From the NCBI GenBank assembly GCA_036365515.1, contig CM070873.1, forward strand, positions 215,125,376 to 215,189,375: DNA of 64,000 bases, read 5' to 3'. The position numbers and the translations under genes are program-made. This document shows, piece by piece, positions 12,120-24,062 of this stretch. This DNA is from Torymus aiolomorphi. Lineage: Eukaryota; Arthropoda; Insecta; Hymenoptera; Torymidae. Under the pieces are notes generated by a model that was given only the letters and a program-made list of their open reading frames with translations, ran no database searches and had not been told where the DNA came from. The stretch's first letter is position 1. Each line of letters starts with the position of its first letter.

Positions 12120-12660
12120 TAAACAACACGCGTGCGTATCGCGTGTCATTTCCACTGCAATAAACCATATATTTGTGGAATAAACAATATATTTGTGAAA
12201 TTTTATTAAGAAATATTATCTATTAATTATACAAAATATCACAGTAAAATAATTTCGAGGTAATATTAATTATGAAAAGGGTTTTTATATATTGTGAATT
12301 GAATGTGTATTAGTTGCGTTCCAAGTAGGTAGGTTATTTTGTATTATTTATATCTTAACATAAATACTTTTGTGTTGACACATTATTAATTGCATCTAAT
12401 AAATGATTTAAAGAAGCGATTAAGTCAATTTTACTTCCAAAATCGCTAGACATACAAAGCTCAATTTTTTTCATTTATTAATTTTACTAAAAATATTTTA
12501 ACCTCAAATATCTGAAATTTATGGACGAATCATTTTCCCCCAAGAAATCGACATAAAAATCTAAAAAATACACCTCTACAAGAAATTTTGAAGCGAATAA
12601 GTCAATTTTATTCCAGCAATCGTTGCACATACAAAACTCATTTTTTTTTTATTTTTTCAT
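12120..12660 (-). mobile_element. HINE-B interior fragment, reverse
   Basis: Reverse-strand interior of subfamily B is recognisable: AACAACACGCGTGCG near 12122 (also near 17460 and, in forward sense, 32680) and AGCGATTAAGTCAATTTTACTT near 12415. No end motif is attached. It abuts the forward copy at 12681. Confidence 0.5.
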
Positions 12661-12680
12661 TTTTCAATGCTTACGTTTTC

Positions 12681-12800
12681 GCTTCCTCCTAGAGGAAGCT
12701 TTGTGATAGTAAATTTTTGAGTTGTTGTAAAAACATGTTATAATTGTGTTCCGAGGTGTTAGGAATCAAAATACATGGTTTTTGAAAAATGTCTGTATGG

Positions 12801-12867
<67 letters not shown>

Positions 12868-13550
12868 TGTGTGTGTGTGTGTACGCCTGGATCTCAGCTT
12901 CTATACTCGGTCGATTGTGACCGGACAGGTCTCATTGTTTTTGTTTTTTTTGCGTGATGGCGGGTCAAAAATCCGTTTTTTGATTGGGGCGATACGTTTT
13001 TGTTTTTTTTTCAATTTTCGATTTTCTCAAAAGTGTTTTTTGATTTTTTTTAATGATAGGATCGAGTTATTCGAATCTGATGGGTAGCGTTCGAAAGAGA
13101 ATTAAAATACCTATATTTTCTAAAAAAAAAAGTTTCTAGCTATCACGGTTCTTTTGTTATTAACAAAAACGTGTTTTTTTTTTTTTTTTAGAAACTTATA
13201 ACCCCGAAACTTAACGGTCAATTTTTTTGAGAAAAATCATGATAATACAGAATATAAATAGCTATAATCTGTTAAAATTTGAATACATTCTGTAGGCTGG
13301 ATTTTGAGTAAAAAATTGAAAAATGAAAAAAATCAGTTTTGTATGTCCAACGTTTACAAGAGTAAAATTGACTTAATGGCTTCCAAATTCCTTTTAGAGG
13401 TAGATTTTTTATAGTTCTCGGTCGAGTTCTTTGGGCATGAAAAAAAATAGATTTTATAGTTCTCGGTCGAGTTCTTTGGGCATGAAAAAAAAATAGATTT
13501 TATAGTTCTCGGTCGAGTTCTTTGGGCATGAAAAAAAAATAGATTTTAAC
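12681..13550 (+). mobile_element. HINE/DINE-like element, subfamily B, 3'-truncated
   Basis: The 5' palindrome GCTTCCTCCTAGAGGAAGC (12681-12699) leads into the subfamily B leader, a (TG)n tract at 12802-12881, then the conserved core (GATTTTGACCGGACAGG-like at 12912). It ends in three tandem ~45-bp units at about 13405-13550 containing TTCTCGGTCGAGTTCTTTGG. The 3' hairpin end is absent. Frames open here encode only microsatellite and T-rich peptides. Confidence 0.65.
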
Positions 13551-13814
13551 CTGCAATGACTTTCAAAGTCATAGTCAAGATCATATTCGGACGTAAATTT
13601 TCCGTTCTTTTCGAATCCACGATAAAAATTTGGGGTTTCTATTTGAAAAAATTGACTTGACCTTCAAGTAACCTTCAAGGTCAAGATCAAGGTCAAATCC
13701 AAGGTCACCATCAGATTGCGCGCGCAAAATCGTACAACTTTTGTCTTAGTCATTTTTTTCTCTGATGAGTACTTTCTGAGATAGAGGGGGGGTCGAATAC
13801 TTTTTGAACACCCT
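13551..13814. repeat. CACCCTGTATA-ended repeat fragment
   Basis: Contains repeated AAGGTCAAG-type units (GGTCAAGATCAAGGTCAAAT near 13679) and ends AACACCCTGTATAA at 13806. That terminus is common on arthropod MITEs and is also seen at 55522-55533. The matching left end is not clear. Confidence 0.4.
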
Positions 13815-14215
13815 GTATAAGGTAAAAGAGGGAATACTGGGACAAAGACAATTTTGGAACCAGTAGTGGGGCAACAGTAAAAAATCTACCATAAACTGTT
13901 AGGACGATAACAGCATTAATTTATTAGCATTCTTTATTATGTTAACTATGTAGTCACTTCGTTATTTTGTTGATTTACTCCTTAAGTTAGTGCTTAACAT
14001 GATACAAAATTTTTCGAGGCTAATTTTCAGAATGCGTATAACGAAACCTTTGTCCCACTTTAGGTGCCACTTAATTTCTATATTACAATAGTAGGACAGT
14101 CGGTGGAACACGTTGAAAAGTACAGTCCCACTACTGCGTCCGAACGGGCGTCCCACTACACGTTTCAAATAAATTAGCGTGTCCCACTACACCAGTCGAT
14201 AGTTATTTTCTTTTA
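13815..14215 (+). repeat. Dispersed repeat, GGGACAAAG family, copy 1
   Basis: Starts near AGAGGGAATACTGGGACAAAG and contains ATAACAGCATTAATTTATTAG near 13909. The reverse complement of this unit is present at 54785-55080. No protein coding is apparent. Probably a MITE with poorly defined ends. Confidence 0.6.
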
Positions 14216-14350
14216 ATGCGATTATTTAATACATCAACAACGAAAGAAGACATATTTTTAAAAAATAAACCTCTTTTTTTTTTAGTTTTCACGTACTATG
14301 ATTAGTTTTCATGTATTATGCTTAGTTTTGGTGGTAGAAAAGATTATAAA

Positions 14351-15549
14351 AAACCGCTGCTAACTGCTTTAGCAGAATGCTTTCTCAAAGAGAATTGATA
14401 AATTACAACAAATAATTTTTTAAAATGTATATTTTAATATAAAATTTCATTGTTTCTTCATATCTCATTCCCCATAAATACATTATTCAAAATTATCTAG
14501 AAAATTATATTTAAAATAGTTATGTAGTAATTATTAAATTACAAAAATATTGATTGATAGATAATTTCAAGACATTTAAGAAAATTAGCCGTAAAATAGT
14601 ATTTTCGATTTTTCCATATTTTTCTTTATTTTTTTCTAGCCTACTTAATATTATCCCATCGGGCCGACAAAAACATGGGTAAATAGGAAATTGCAAGAAC
14701 TTTCAGAAAATGGGCCTACTTCAGACCGATATCCAAATCCAGAGCGACAAAAATTATTTTCGACTTTTCTTATGATTTAATAATTCTTATAATTTCTTAT
14801 AATATTTTTCTTTATTTTTTCCCATCGGGCCGACAAAAATATGGATTGATAGGTAATTCCAAGACCATTAAGAAAATGCGACTAATTTCACGCGATATTC
14901 AAACTCAGAGCCAAAAAAATATATTTTCGATCATTCCATATTGTTCATTATTTTTTTCAACCGACTTAATATTATTCGATTGAGCCGGAAAAAAATATGG
15001 ATTGATAGGTAATTTCAAGACCTTTAAGTAAATGGGACTACTTCAGACCGATATCCAAATCCAGAGCGACAAAAATTATTTTCGACTTTTCCATATTTTT
15101 CTTTATTTATTTTAACCGACTTAATATTATCATATCGGGCCAACAAAAATATTGATTGATAGATAATTTCAAGACCTTTAAGAAAATCGAAAACTTTAGA
15201 CCGATACCCAAACCCAGAGCCGAAAAAAAATATTTTCGATTTTCCATATTTTACTTTATTTTTTTTAACCGACTTAAAATTATGCGATTCGGCCGACAAA
15301 AATACGGATTAATAGGTAATTTCAAGACCTTTCAGAAAATGGAACCACTTTAGACCGATATCCAAACCCAGAGCCGAAAAAAAATATTTTCGATTTTTCC
15401 ATATTTTTCTTTATTTTTTTTTAACCGACTTAATATTATCCGATCAACTATATAATTGAACTTGCACAACTTCAAAATAAGCTTCATATACCTGCCAAAG
15501 ATAAACTTGATATCTCTGGCCAGTTTCGAGTTATGCCGCGGACAAATTT

Positions 15550-15609
<60 letters not shown>

Positions 15610-15640
15610 GACACACCGACACATCGACCCACCGACCCAC
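14351..15640 (-). mobile_element. HINE-like element, subfamily C (reverse), with internal tandem array
   Basis: A variant reverse 3' end lies at 14351-14388: AACCGCTGCTAACTGCTTTAGCAG. The hairpin stem has changed on both sides relative to the common CTGCCAA/TTGGCA form yet still pairs. Upstream (higher coordinates) are the tandem array at 14545-15440 and an (AC)n tract at 15553-15608. The order fits a reverse HINE, but no 5' palindrome was found after the AC tract. Confidence 0.45.
14545..15440. repeat. Tandem repeat, unit about 150-165 bp
   Basis: Five to six diverged units, each with a GGGCCGACAAAAATATGG-like segment (near 14660, 14825, 14980, 15135, 15288), ACCGACTTAATATTAT and ACCGATATCCAAA. 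Open frames here are by-products of the repeat. Confidence 0.75.
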
Positions 15641-15751
15641 CCACCCAACAATTTATGACATAATTATAATTAAATTCATTTATGAAGATTAAAAAGTATT
15701 AATTTTTAAATTATGTATAAAATATGAATAAAATAATAGGTCTCATTTTTT

Positions 15752-17222
15752 GCTTCCTCCTAGAAGAAGCTTTGTGATAGTAAATTTTTGAGTTGTTGTA
15801 AAAACATGTTATAATTGTGTTCCGAGGTGTTAGGAATCAAAATACATGGTTTTTGAAAAATGTCTGTATGGATGTATGTGTGTGTGTGTGTGTGTGTATA
15901 CGCCTGGATCTCAGCTTCTACTCTGTCGATTTTGACCGGACAGGTCTCATTTTTTTTGTTTTTTTTTGCGTGATGGCGGGTCAAAAATCCGTTTTTTGAT
16001 TGGGGCGATGCGTTTTTGTTTTTTCTCAAATTTTCGATTTTCTCAAAACTGTTTTTTGATTTTTTTTAATGATAGGATCGAGTTATTCGAATCTGATGGG
16101 TAGCGTTCGAAAGAGAATTAAAATACCTATATTTTCTAAAAAAAAAAAGTTTCTAGCTATCACGGTTCTTTTGTTATTAACAAAAACGTGTTTTTTTTTT
16201 TTTTTAGAAACTTATAACTCCGAAACTTAACGGTCAATTTTTTTGAGAAAAATCATGATAATACAGAATATAAATAGTTATAATATGTTAAAATTTGAAT
16301 ACATTCTGTAGGCTAGATTTTGAGTAAAAAAGTTGAAAAATGAAAAAAATCAGTTTTGTATGTCCAACGATTACAAGAGTAAAATTGACTTAATGGCTTC
16401 CAAATTCCTTTTAGAGGTATATTTTTTATAGTTCTCGGTCGAGATCTTTGGGCAAAATGATTGGTCCATAAATTTCAGTGATATTTGAAGTTAAAAATTT
16501 TTTGACATTTTTTTTAAATCGTAATTTCTCGAGAACGGCTCTATGTATCTGAATGGGGTGGGTGTCATTCGAAAGAGAATTAAAATACCTATATTTTCTA
16601 AAAAAAATAATTTTCTATCTATCACGGTTCTTTAGTTATCATCAAAAATAAAAATGTGTTTTTTTTTTAAATCATAACTCCAATGATGTGTAACAAAATT
16701 AATTAAAATGTTTAAAAATTATATCTATTATAATCTGTTATAATTATGAATTATGCATTATGAATGCATTATATTCTGCATTATTATAATTTATTTGTGA
16801 GTTATGAACTTTTTTAAAAAAACACGTTTTTGTTAATAACAAAAGAACAATGATAGCTATAATTTTTTTTTTTCTTAAAAAATATGAATTATGAAATATA
16901 ATATAAAAAAAACACGTTTTTATTAATAACAAAACAACCGTGATAGCTATTTGTTTTATTATAAAATATAGATATTTTACTTCTATTTCAAATGATAACT
17001 TTATTTATCAGCTCAAAATTTATATAAATTTGATATAAATAAATAATAAATAAATAAATAAATTTAAAAATTAACAATTTTTAATATTCATAAATGAATT
17101 TAATTATAATTATGCAATAAATTTTTTTAAAAATTATAAATTTTGTTATTAAAAATTAATTAAAGGAATCAACAAATTACGGTTGAGGAAGCTACGAGCC
17201 AATGAATTGGCAGCGGTTTTAA
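15752..17222 (+). mobile_element. HINE/DINE-like element, subfamily B, full length
   Basis: 5' palindrome GCTTCCTCCTAGAAGAAGC (15752-15770), preceded by a T run; short (TG)n at 15877-15898; subfamily B core; 3' end GAGGAAGCTACGAGCC, then AATGAATTGGCAGCGGTTTT (17185-17220). Length about 1.47 kb. It is very similar to the 12681 copy over the first ~700 bp. No coding capacity. Confidence 0.75.
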
Positions 17223-17449
17223 ATTATGTGTGAAAAATAAATAAAATAATTGATTGTAATATTATCGTCAAAACCTTTTAAAATTCCTAAATAACCTTTA
17301 CTTCAAATTATATTTTCTTTTTGTAAAATTTCACACGTAGGGTACGTGTCTCTAGTAGTCTGCTGTCTGTATTTGTGTGCCCTTTCTGCAATTTCCGATC
17401 TAAGAAAAAGGTTCTAACCTTAAAAATAATAAATGGCTATTACAAAACA
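17223..17449. other. AT-rich spacer between HINE copies
   Basis: No gene or defined repeat seen. Confidence 0.4.
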
Positions 17450-18872
17450 AAAGCAGGTACACAACACGCGCGTATAGCGCATGTCATTTCCATTTTCTAG
17501 TATACATAAATGCGATCCCGAATAATGGTGATTTTAAAAGAGGACTAAAATAGTTTTAACCTCAAATATCTCTGAAATTCATAAACAAATTCTTTTACCC
17601 TAAGAATTCTTCTAATAAATAATATACCAACTCTACATCTCCACCAAATTAAAAAAAAATTAAAACAATTTTAATGTAGTTATATTGTGCGACAACAAAG
17701 AAAGTCATTTTAAAAAATACTAAAATTTTAAATATCAAACATCTCAAAAAATAACCATATAGTCTGGATGAAATTTTACACAGGTATTGCCTATATCGCA
17801 TACAAAATAGTCTATAAATTTCAAGCTGATACATGAAGTCGTCATTGAGAAATTACGAATTTGAAAAAAACCGTAAAAGAATTTTAACCTTAAATATCTC
17901 TAAAAATCAAGAGACAGTTCTTTTATCTAAAGGAGTTAGACGATAATACTTAATTTTAATAGACTCCACGTTTCCACAAAATTTCAACATGATTAAACCA
18001 ATTTTTGTTTTCTCTACTTATCATGCGACAAAGAAAATAACTACTTCGTAAAATACGAAAATTTTCAAAATCAAATATCTCAAAAAGTAATCGTACGATC
18101 TTGATGAAAATTTGCACACATATTATCAATATCACATACAAAATTGTCTATAAATTTTGAGCTGATACATGGAGCCGTTCTCGAGAAATTACGATTTGAA
18201 AAAAAGGTTAAAAAAAATTTAACCCTAAATATTTCTGAAATTTCTGGACCAATCATTTTGCCCAAAGAACTCGACCGAGAGCTATCCAAAACCTACCTCT
18301 AAAAGGAATTTCAAAGCGATTAAGACAACTTTACTTCCGTAATCGTTGGACATACAAAACCCATTTTTTTCACATTTCAATTTTTTTCTCAAAAACTAGT
18401 CGACAAAATGAATTCAGATTTTCACAGGTTATAGCTATTTATATTCTGCACTATCATGATTTTTTTCAAGAAAATTGACCGTTTAGTTTAGGAGTTATAA
18501 GCTTTAAAAAAAAAAAAACACGTTTTTGTTAATAACAAAAGAACCGTGACAGCTAAAGAAATTTTTTTTAGTAAATATAGGTATTTTAATGCTCTTTCGA
18601 ATACTATCCATTCGATTGAAATATTTCGATTTTATCATTAAAAAGAAGCAAAAATCAATTTTGAGAAAATCGAAAATTCAAAATAAAACAAAATCGCATC
18701 GGCAAATCAAAAAACGAGGTTTTGACCTGCCATCACACAAGGAAACAAAAAAAAATGAGACCTGTCCGGTCAAAATCGATTGAGTAGAGCTGAGATCCAG
18801 GCGTATACACATACACACACCAAACACACACACACACACACAGACACACACACACACACACAGACACACACA
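17450..18872 (-). mobile_element. HINE-B (reverse), 3'-proximal part, interrupted by an R1 element
   Basis: Interior of subfamily B in reverse (AACACGCGCGTATAGCGC near 17463, core GACCTGTCCGGTCAAAATCGA at 18759), running into an (AC)n tract at about 18803-18872. The element resumes after the retrotransposon at 23524-23668, so it is one HINE split inside its microsatellite. Its 3' hairpin was not found at the left edge. Confidence 0.65.
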
Positions 18873-18997
18873 ACCAGTTCAGTGCGACTAAGGGGAATAG
18901 GGGAAAGCTCGTCAGATATGAAGGGCACCGGGGAAATAAAATACTCGGGGTGGACCAAAACTGGCTAGGGGAAGGCACCCCAAATAACAAACCAACC

Positions 18998-20302
18998 ATG
19001 GACGTAGTGAATGAGAGATACGCATTACCCCAAGTGGGTGCCCTCAATGGAGGGGTTAATCCCACCACCGATTCCGATCGGGTGAAAGCCCTGGTGGTCG
19101 GTGCAGGCTCCACGGATTTTTGGGGGAGCCACATACACTATACCAGGAATAAGATGGAAGAAAAAGACGAAGTAAGCCAGGATAGCGCAGACGCAGCTGT
19201 CTTCCGAACCCTAAAAACAAAGGTAGAGGCTCTGATGGAGTTTATTCTAGATAAAAAGAACATTCACAATGAGCTCAAGTCAATGGCGAAGACTACCCAA
19301 AGAGCCTTAAAAGAATTCGTCAAAAGTCGAAAAAGTCATGAGTCTGGACAAGCTACCAGACCTACCAAGGACGGAATAAGCCAAACATCACCGCTCTTTC
19401 GAAAATGGAAGGCGTCGGTAGTACACACCGAACGTAACCGCCCCTCACCACCACCAGAGCCAAACGAAAAGAAGGCGAAGATACGGGCTTCCTCACAGAT
19501 ACCTGCAAAAAAACTGGAAGCTCAGATAGGACAGACCGACTAGGCAACCGTCGTAAGTAAAGGAACACGCAGAAGATATGAGAGACTCAAGACTGACGGC
19601 AAGGAGAAAGTAGTGCAGGCACATACCACGGTTAGGCGGAGGCCAGCTCGATCTGATGCCTGCAAAATAAGAAGGTGCGGTGAGACCACCTACGCCGACA
19701 TCCTAGGAACTCTCAAAGGGGCACCTGAGTTGAAGGCACTGCAAGAAAGGGTCACGCGCATCAGGTGCACCAAGGCAGGAGAGTTGCTTTTGGAGCTAGA
19801 CAAACCAAACATCGTGTCGCATGAACTGCAGACATTGGTCTCGTCTACCCTTGCAGGGTCAGCGATAGTACAAACGTTGTCCCATAAGGAGACAATCGAA
19901 ATCAAAGATTTGGACGAGACAACAACCGCAGAAGAGGTAACACAGGCGATCACTTCAATTATCGGCCCCGAAATGATGACCGCTGGGGATGTTAGACTCC
20001 GGGCGTCTTACAGTGGCACTCAAGCAGCCAGCGTTATGCTACCAGTAGCAATGACAGAAAAGCTGCTGGAAACTAGAAAACTCAAAGTAGGATGGGTCAA
20101 TTGCCGGGTCCGGTTACGTGAAACAGTGACGCGTTGCTTCAAGTGCCACGAAATCGGACACCTGGCACGGAATTGTAAGAGTGTAATTGACCGGTCGTCC
20201 CTGTGCTTCAAGTGTAAAACCGAGGGTCACAAGGTAGTGAACTGCCCGACCAACAACGAGCAGGTAACGATGGAGGTCGTAACAACAAACAACGATGGCT
20301 AA
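18998..20302 (+). pseudogene. R1-like ORF1 (Gag-like, CCHC zinc knuckles), one in-frame stop
   Basis: The frame is open from the ATG at 18998 to the stop at 20300-20302, apart from a single TAG at 19541-19543; the reading frame is the same on both sides. The N-terminal part is charged and Lys-rich. The C-terminal half has the conserved ORF1 fold segment (TYADILGTLKG near 19690) and two zinc knuckles: CFKCHEIGHLARNC and CFKCKTEGHKVVNC. R1-clade proteins usually have a third knuckle, which is missing here. ORF1 proteins bind element RNA and help carry it to the target. The stop codon overlaps the ORF2 start as ATGGCTAA, suggesting ORF2 translation by reinitiation. The start is chosen as the first ATG in the long frame. 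Confidence 0.85.
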
Positions 20303-23254
20303 AGTGCTTCAAATCAACATGAAACACTGTGCAGTAGCCATGACTTGCTGCCCCAATTGATCCGAGAGGAGAAGGCGGACATAGTAATCATCAGTGAGCA
20401 GTACAGGGACAAAAATGAACCAAACTGGATAAGGGATCGTGCCAGCACGGCGGCCATCTGGGTATGCGGAGAACTCCACATATCCAAAAAAATGGACGTC
20501 CTTCAGCCCAAATTCACCTGGGTTGAAGTATCCGGTATAAGATTATACAGCTGCTACCTACCACCCAGCGACTCAATAGAAGAGTTCGAAAGATCCCTAG
20601 ATGCTATCGTCACTAGCGTTAGAACCTCCACGCTGCCAGTCGTAATCGGGGGGGACTTTAACGCTTGGGCAATTGAGTGGGGAAGCAAGAAAACGAACAA
20701 CCGCGGCCACGCACTGCTTGAGACCTTCGCGATACTAGAGCTAGAGATTGCTAACATAGGGACAAAGCCGACATACACTAAAGGACGAAAGTCTTCCATA
20801 GTAGATCTGACCTTTGTCGACTCCAGATTAAGTCGGGAAGGCTCATACTGGCAAGTCAGTGATCGGTACACTGGCAGCGATCACCGAGCTCTCACATACC
20901 AGCTCCACCCGACAGGCAAAACAGCGCATATGACCCGGATGCCGAAGAGAGAGAAATGGGCACCAGCTACTTTCGACAGGGAAGCTTTTCTCTGCTTTTT
21001 GGAAGGAGCATCTGTCGAAGGAACAGCTGAGGTTAGGGCTCAAAGCCTCTCGAAGACCATCACAGCGGCATGCGATGCCTCGATGTCCACAAGGACGAAC
21101 CACCGGGGACGCTTACCAGTCTACTGGTGGAACAAGGAGATTGCGGTAATACGTAAAGAGTGTCTTCGTGCTAGGAGGCTGCACCAAAGAGCAGTCCATG
21201 GATCGCTGTATGATCAATTAACAACTAGATATGAGCAAAAGAGGAAAGAGCTGAAAATTGCCATCAAGACAGCCAAAAGAAAGTGTTGGCAGGACTTCTG
21301 CGAGGAAGTGGACAGTGACCCGTGGGGACGGCCGTACAAAACGGTCATAAATAAAATCAATCCCAGAGGCACCAATGCTCCCTTCTGTCCAACCTTTCTT
21401 GATAGAGTAGTCCAAAATTTATTCCCACAATACCAGGAACGGCAACATGGCACTGGTCTAACCAAAAGAATCGGTACAGCCGAGCCAACAGCAGTCACCG
21501 AATCAGAAGTGAAGATAGCGGCCAAAAAGATTGCCATAAGAAAGGCCCCAGGACTGGACGGCGTTCCTGGTTTAGCTATAAAGACTGCAGCTCTGGAAGT
21601 TCCTTGCATATTCAAGGACACTTTCAATGCATGCCTAAGTGAAGGAATATTCCCGACACAGTGGAAGATACAGAGGTTGGTACTCCTTCCTAAGGGAAAT
21701 AAACCTCCGGATAAACCATCCGCGTATCGACCACTCTGCATGTTGGATATAGTCGGAAAATTGTTTGAACGTATCATATCCGTTAAACTGGAGGCAGCTA
21801 TACAAAAGATCGGCGGCTTGTCTGATAACCAATTCGGCTTTAGGAAGGGTCGATCAACGATCGATGCTATCGATACGGTGGTGTCAGTAGCTGAGAACGC
21901 CGTTAGTGGTAGCCGGTGCACAAAACGCATGTGTGCTATAATTGGTTTAGATGTACGGAACGCGTTTAACACGGCCAGGTGGGATAAAATCATGCTCGCA
22001 TTGGAAGACCTAAGCGTGCCACTGTACCTTCGAAGAGTAATCTCAAGTTACCTAACTGACCGCACGCTTCTCTATGATACCGACGACTGTATGCATTCTT
22101 ATAAGATCACAGGAGGCGTGCCACAGGGCTCTGTACTAGGATCCCCAATCTGGAACATCATGTACAACGGATTGCTTAGGCAACTGCTCCCACATGGGGT
22201 GTCGATAGTAGCTTACGCAGATGATATTGCTCTCATTATCGTTGGGAAAACCATCGAAGATGTGCAATACCTCGGAGATACGGCAATCGAGGTAGTACGA
22301 GATTGGCTGAGCGACCATGGACTCAGTCTTGCTGCCGAAAAGACCGAGGCAGTGCTCATTGCCAGAACAAAAAAGAGAGTCTACGCCACTTTCACGGTCA
22401 ACGACGAGAAGATCAAGACAAGGGACACCATCAAGGATCTAGGAGTTACAATAGATGCGCGGATGTCGTTCAAAGACCACCTTAGGAACGCAGGATTAAA
22501 GGCATCAAAAGTGGCTCGAGCACTCGCAGGCATCATGCCAAACATAGGAGGGCCGAAGCAGCCACGACGGTTGCTTCTTTCATCGGTGGTTTATTCCGTG
22601 ATTCTATACGGAGCCCCCATCTGGGCTAATGCTATACGTAGTAACCCAAGCTATGGTGCAGCTTGCCGAAGGGCCTGCAGGACAATCGCGCTGAGAGTGG
22701 CCTACGCCTACCGTACCGTGTCAGACATCGCTCTCTCGGTAGTCACCGGACTGCCACCCTTGGACCTAATGGGATGTGAGAGAGCTGAGGTGTATCGTGA
22801 AGGAGTGATAAGAGAGGAGGGCGAACTTGATGAGGGACCACGTCAAAACCGATGGCCCAGGAAGACTGTGGAAGAGTGGCAGCACCGATGGGATATAGCA
22901 GATAAAGGTCGGTGGACCCATCGCATTATTCCATGTGTCGTGGAGTGGACGGAGAGGAGACACGGACTCGTGACCTTTCATCTCACCCAGGTACTAACTG
23001 GGCATGGCTGCTTTCGCAGCTACCTGAAGAGAATTGGAGTGTACGAAAGCGCGGAGTGCCCAACATGTCCTGAAAGTGATGAGGACGTTGGACACGCTTT
23101 GTTCGTATGCCCCAGGTTTCGGGAAGAGAGAGAAAGGTTTCAGGCCTTATGGGAAGGCCCCCTAACTCCCGAGGCCATCGGGAGATGCTTACTCTCTTCA
23201 CAGAGAGGATGGGATGCTGTGATTGTCTCGTCACCGAGGTGGTGGACAGATTGA
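20295..23254 (+). pseudogene. R1-like ORF2 (AP endonuclease and reverse transcriptase), one frameshift
   Basis: The natural start is the ATG at 20295 (MAKVLQINMKHCAVA), overlapping the ORF1 stop. A one-base frameshift near 20338-20345 moves to the frame that stays open for 969 codons. Endonuclease motifs: SEQYRD, VVIGGDFNAWAIEWG, IVDLTFVD and YTGSDH, the catalytic set of the APE-type nuclease that nicks the target. Reverse transcriptase motifs: SAYRPLCMLD, NQFGFRKGRST, IGLDVRNAFN, GGVPQGSVLGSP and the catalytic AYADD (nt 22211-22225). A C-terminal CCHC finger, CPTCPESDEDVGHALFVC, is intact. All catalytic residues I can see are retained, so this copy is young. Product: target-primed reverse transcription of the element. 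Confidence 0.9.
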
Positions 23255-23507
23255 ACTCCATAAGGCAAGAAGAAGAAAGAAGAGAAAACCGTCTCACAGA
23301 GGACCAGGCGGGGTAGAGGGCCGTAGAGGCTGCGACTGCCCTCCGCGAAGTAATGCCTAACGACGGTTTCCGCGGTGGGAATTACAGTCGGGGGGAGGCC
23401 CTGCTATAGAACAACAGCAGGGGGTTTTAGTAGGTATTGCCAGAAATGGTCGAGTCCTACATAACATCTCGTATGCGTAAATGCATTTTTCCTAACCTCC
23501 TCCAAAA

Positions 23508-23524
<17 letters not shown>
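23255..23524 (+). other. 3' UTR and poly(A) tail of the R1-like element
   Basis: About 250 bp after the ORF2 stop, with GCAGGGGGTTTTAGTAGG near 23420, ends in a 21-base A run at 23504-23524. The junction AAAACACACA marks integration at an AC repeat. Confidence 0.8.
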
Positions 23525-23538
<14 letters not shown>

Positions 23539-23668
23539 CACACACACATACATCCAAAAATCATGTATTTTAATTCCTAACACCTCGAAAAACAATTATA
23601 ACCAATTATAACATGTTATTACAATAACTCAAAAAATTACTATCACAAAGCTTCCTCTAGGAGGAAGC
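23525..23668 (-). mobile_element. HINE-B (reverse), 5' end, continuing after the R1 insertion
   Basis: Residual (CA)n 23524-23547, then the reverse subfamily B leader (ATACATCCAAAAATCATGT, CCTAACACCTCG) and the end palindrome GCTTCCTCTAGGAGGAAGC (23650-23668), followed by AA (TT on the element strand). It completes the element seen at 17450-18872. Confidence 0.8.
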
Positions 23669-23847
23669 AAGAAAACTATGTAATCTATAATCTTGTAAAT
23701 CATTAGTATCCATAATTCAATTATTCAATTTTAAGCTTACATTGAAACCATGCTCCAAAATTAGATCCAAAGTAATTTATTATTAACATGTTTAAAAGGT
23801 AAGATAGTTGACAGACAATTATGATGACTATATTTATCTACTTTTTT

Positions 23848-23967
23848 GCTTCCTCCTAGAGGAAGCTTTGTAATAGTAATTTTTTGAGTTGTTGTAAAAA
23901 TATATTATAATTGTTTTTCAAGGTGTTAGGAATCAAAATATATGATTTTTGAAAAATGTCTGTATGG

Positions 23968-24024
<57 letters not shown>

Positions 24025-24031
24025 TGCGTGC

Positions 24032-24062
<31 letters not shown>

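Larger units (their letters stand above)
18873..23524 (+). mobile_element. R1-clade non-LTR retrotransposon in an (AC)n target
   Basis: A near-complete 4.65-kb element: 5' end against (AC)n (CACACACAACCAGTTCAG), ORF1 with zinc knuckles, ORF2 with AP endonuclease and reverse transcriptase, 3' UTR (23255-23503) and a 21-base poly(A) (23504-23524) followed at once by (CA)n. Two families in the R1 clade are known to target simple repeats, Mino (AC) and Waldo (ACAY). Position and domain order fit a Mino-like element, although family assignment needs a tree. One stop in ORF1 and one frameshift at the start of ORF2 make this copy non-functional, or reflect assembly errors. Confidence 0.85.

Noticed and set aside
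21214..21993. A 259-codon minus-strand frame
   Set aside because: Antisense shadow of the R1-like ORF2, which has clear RT motifs on plus.
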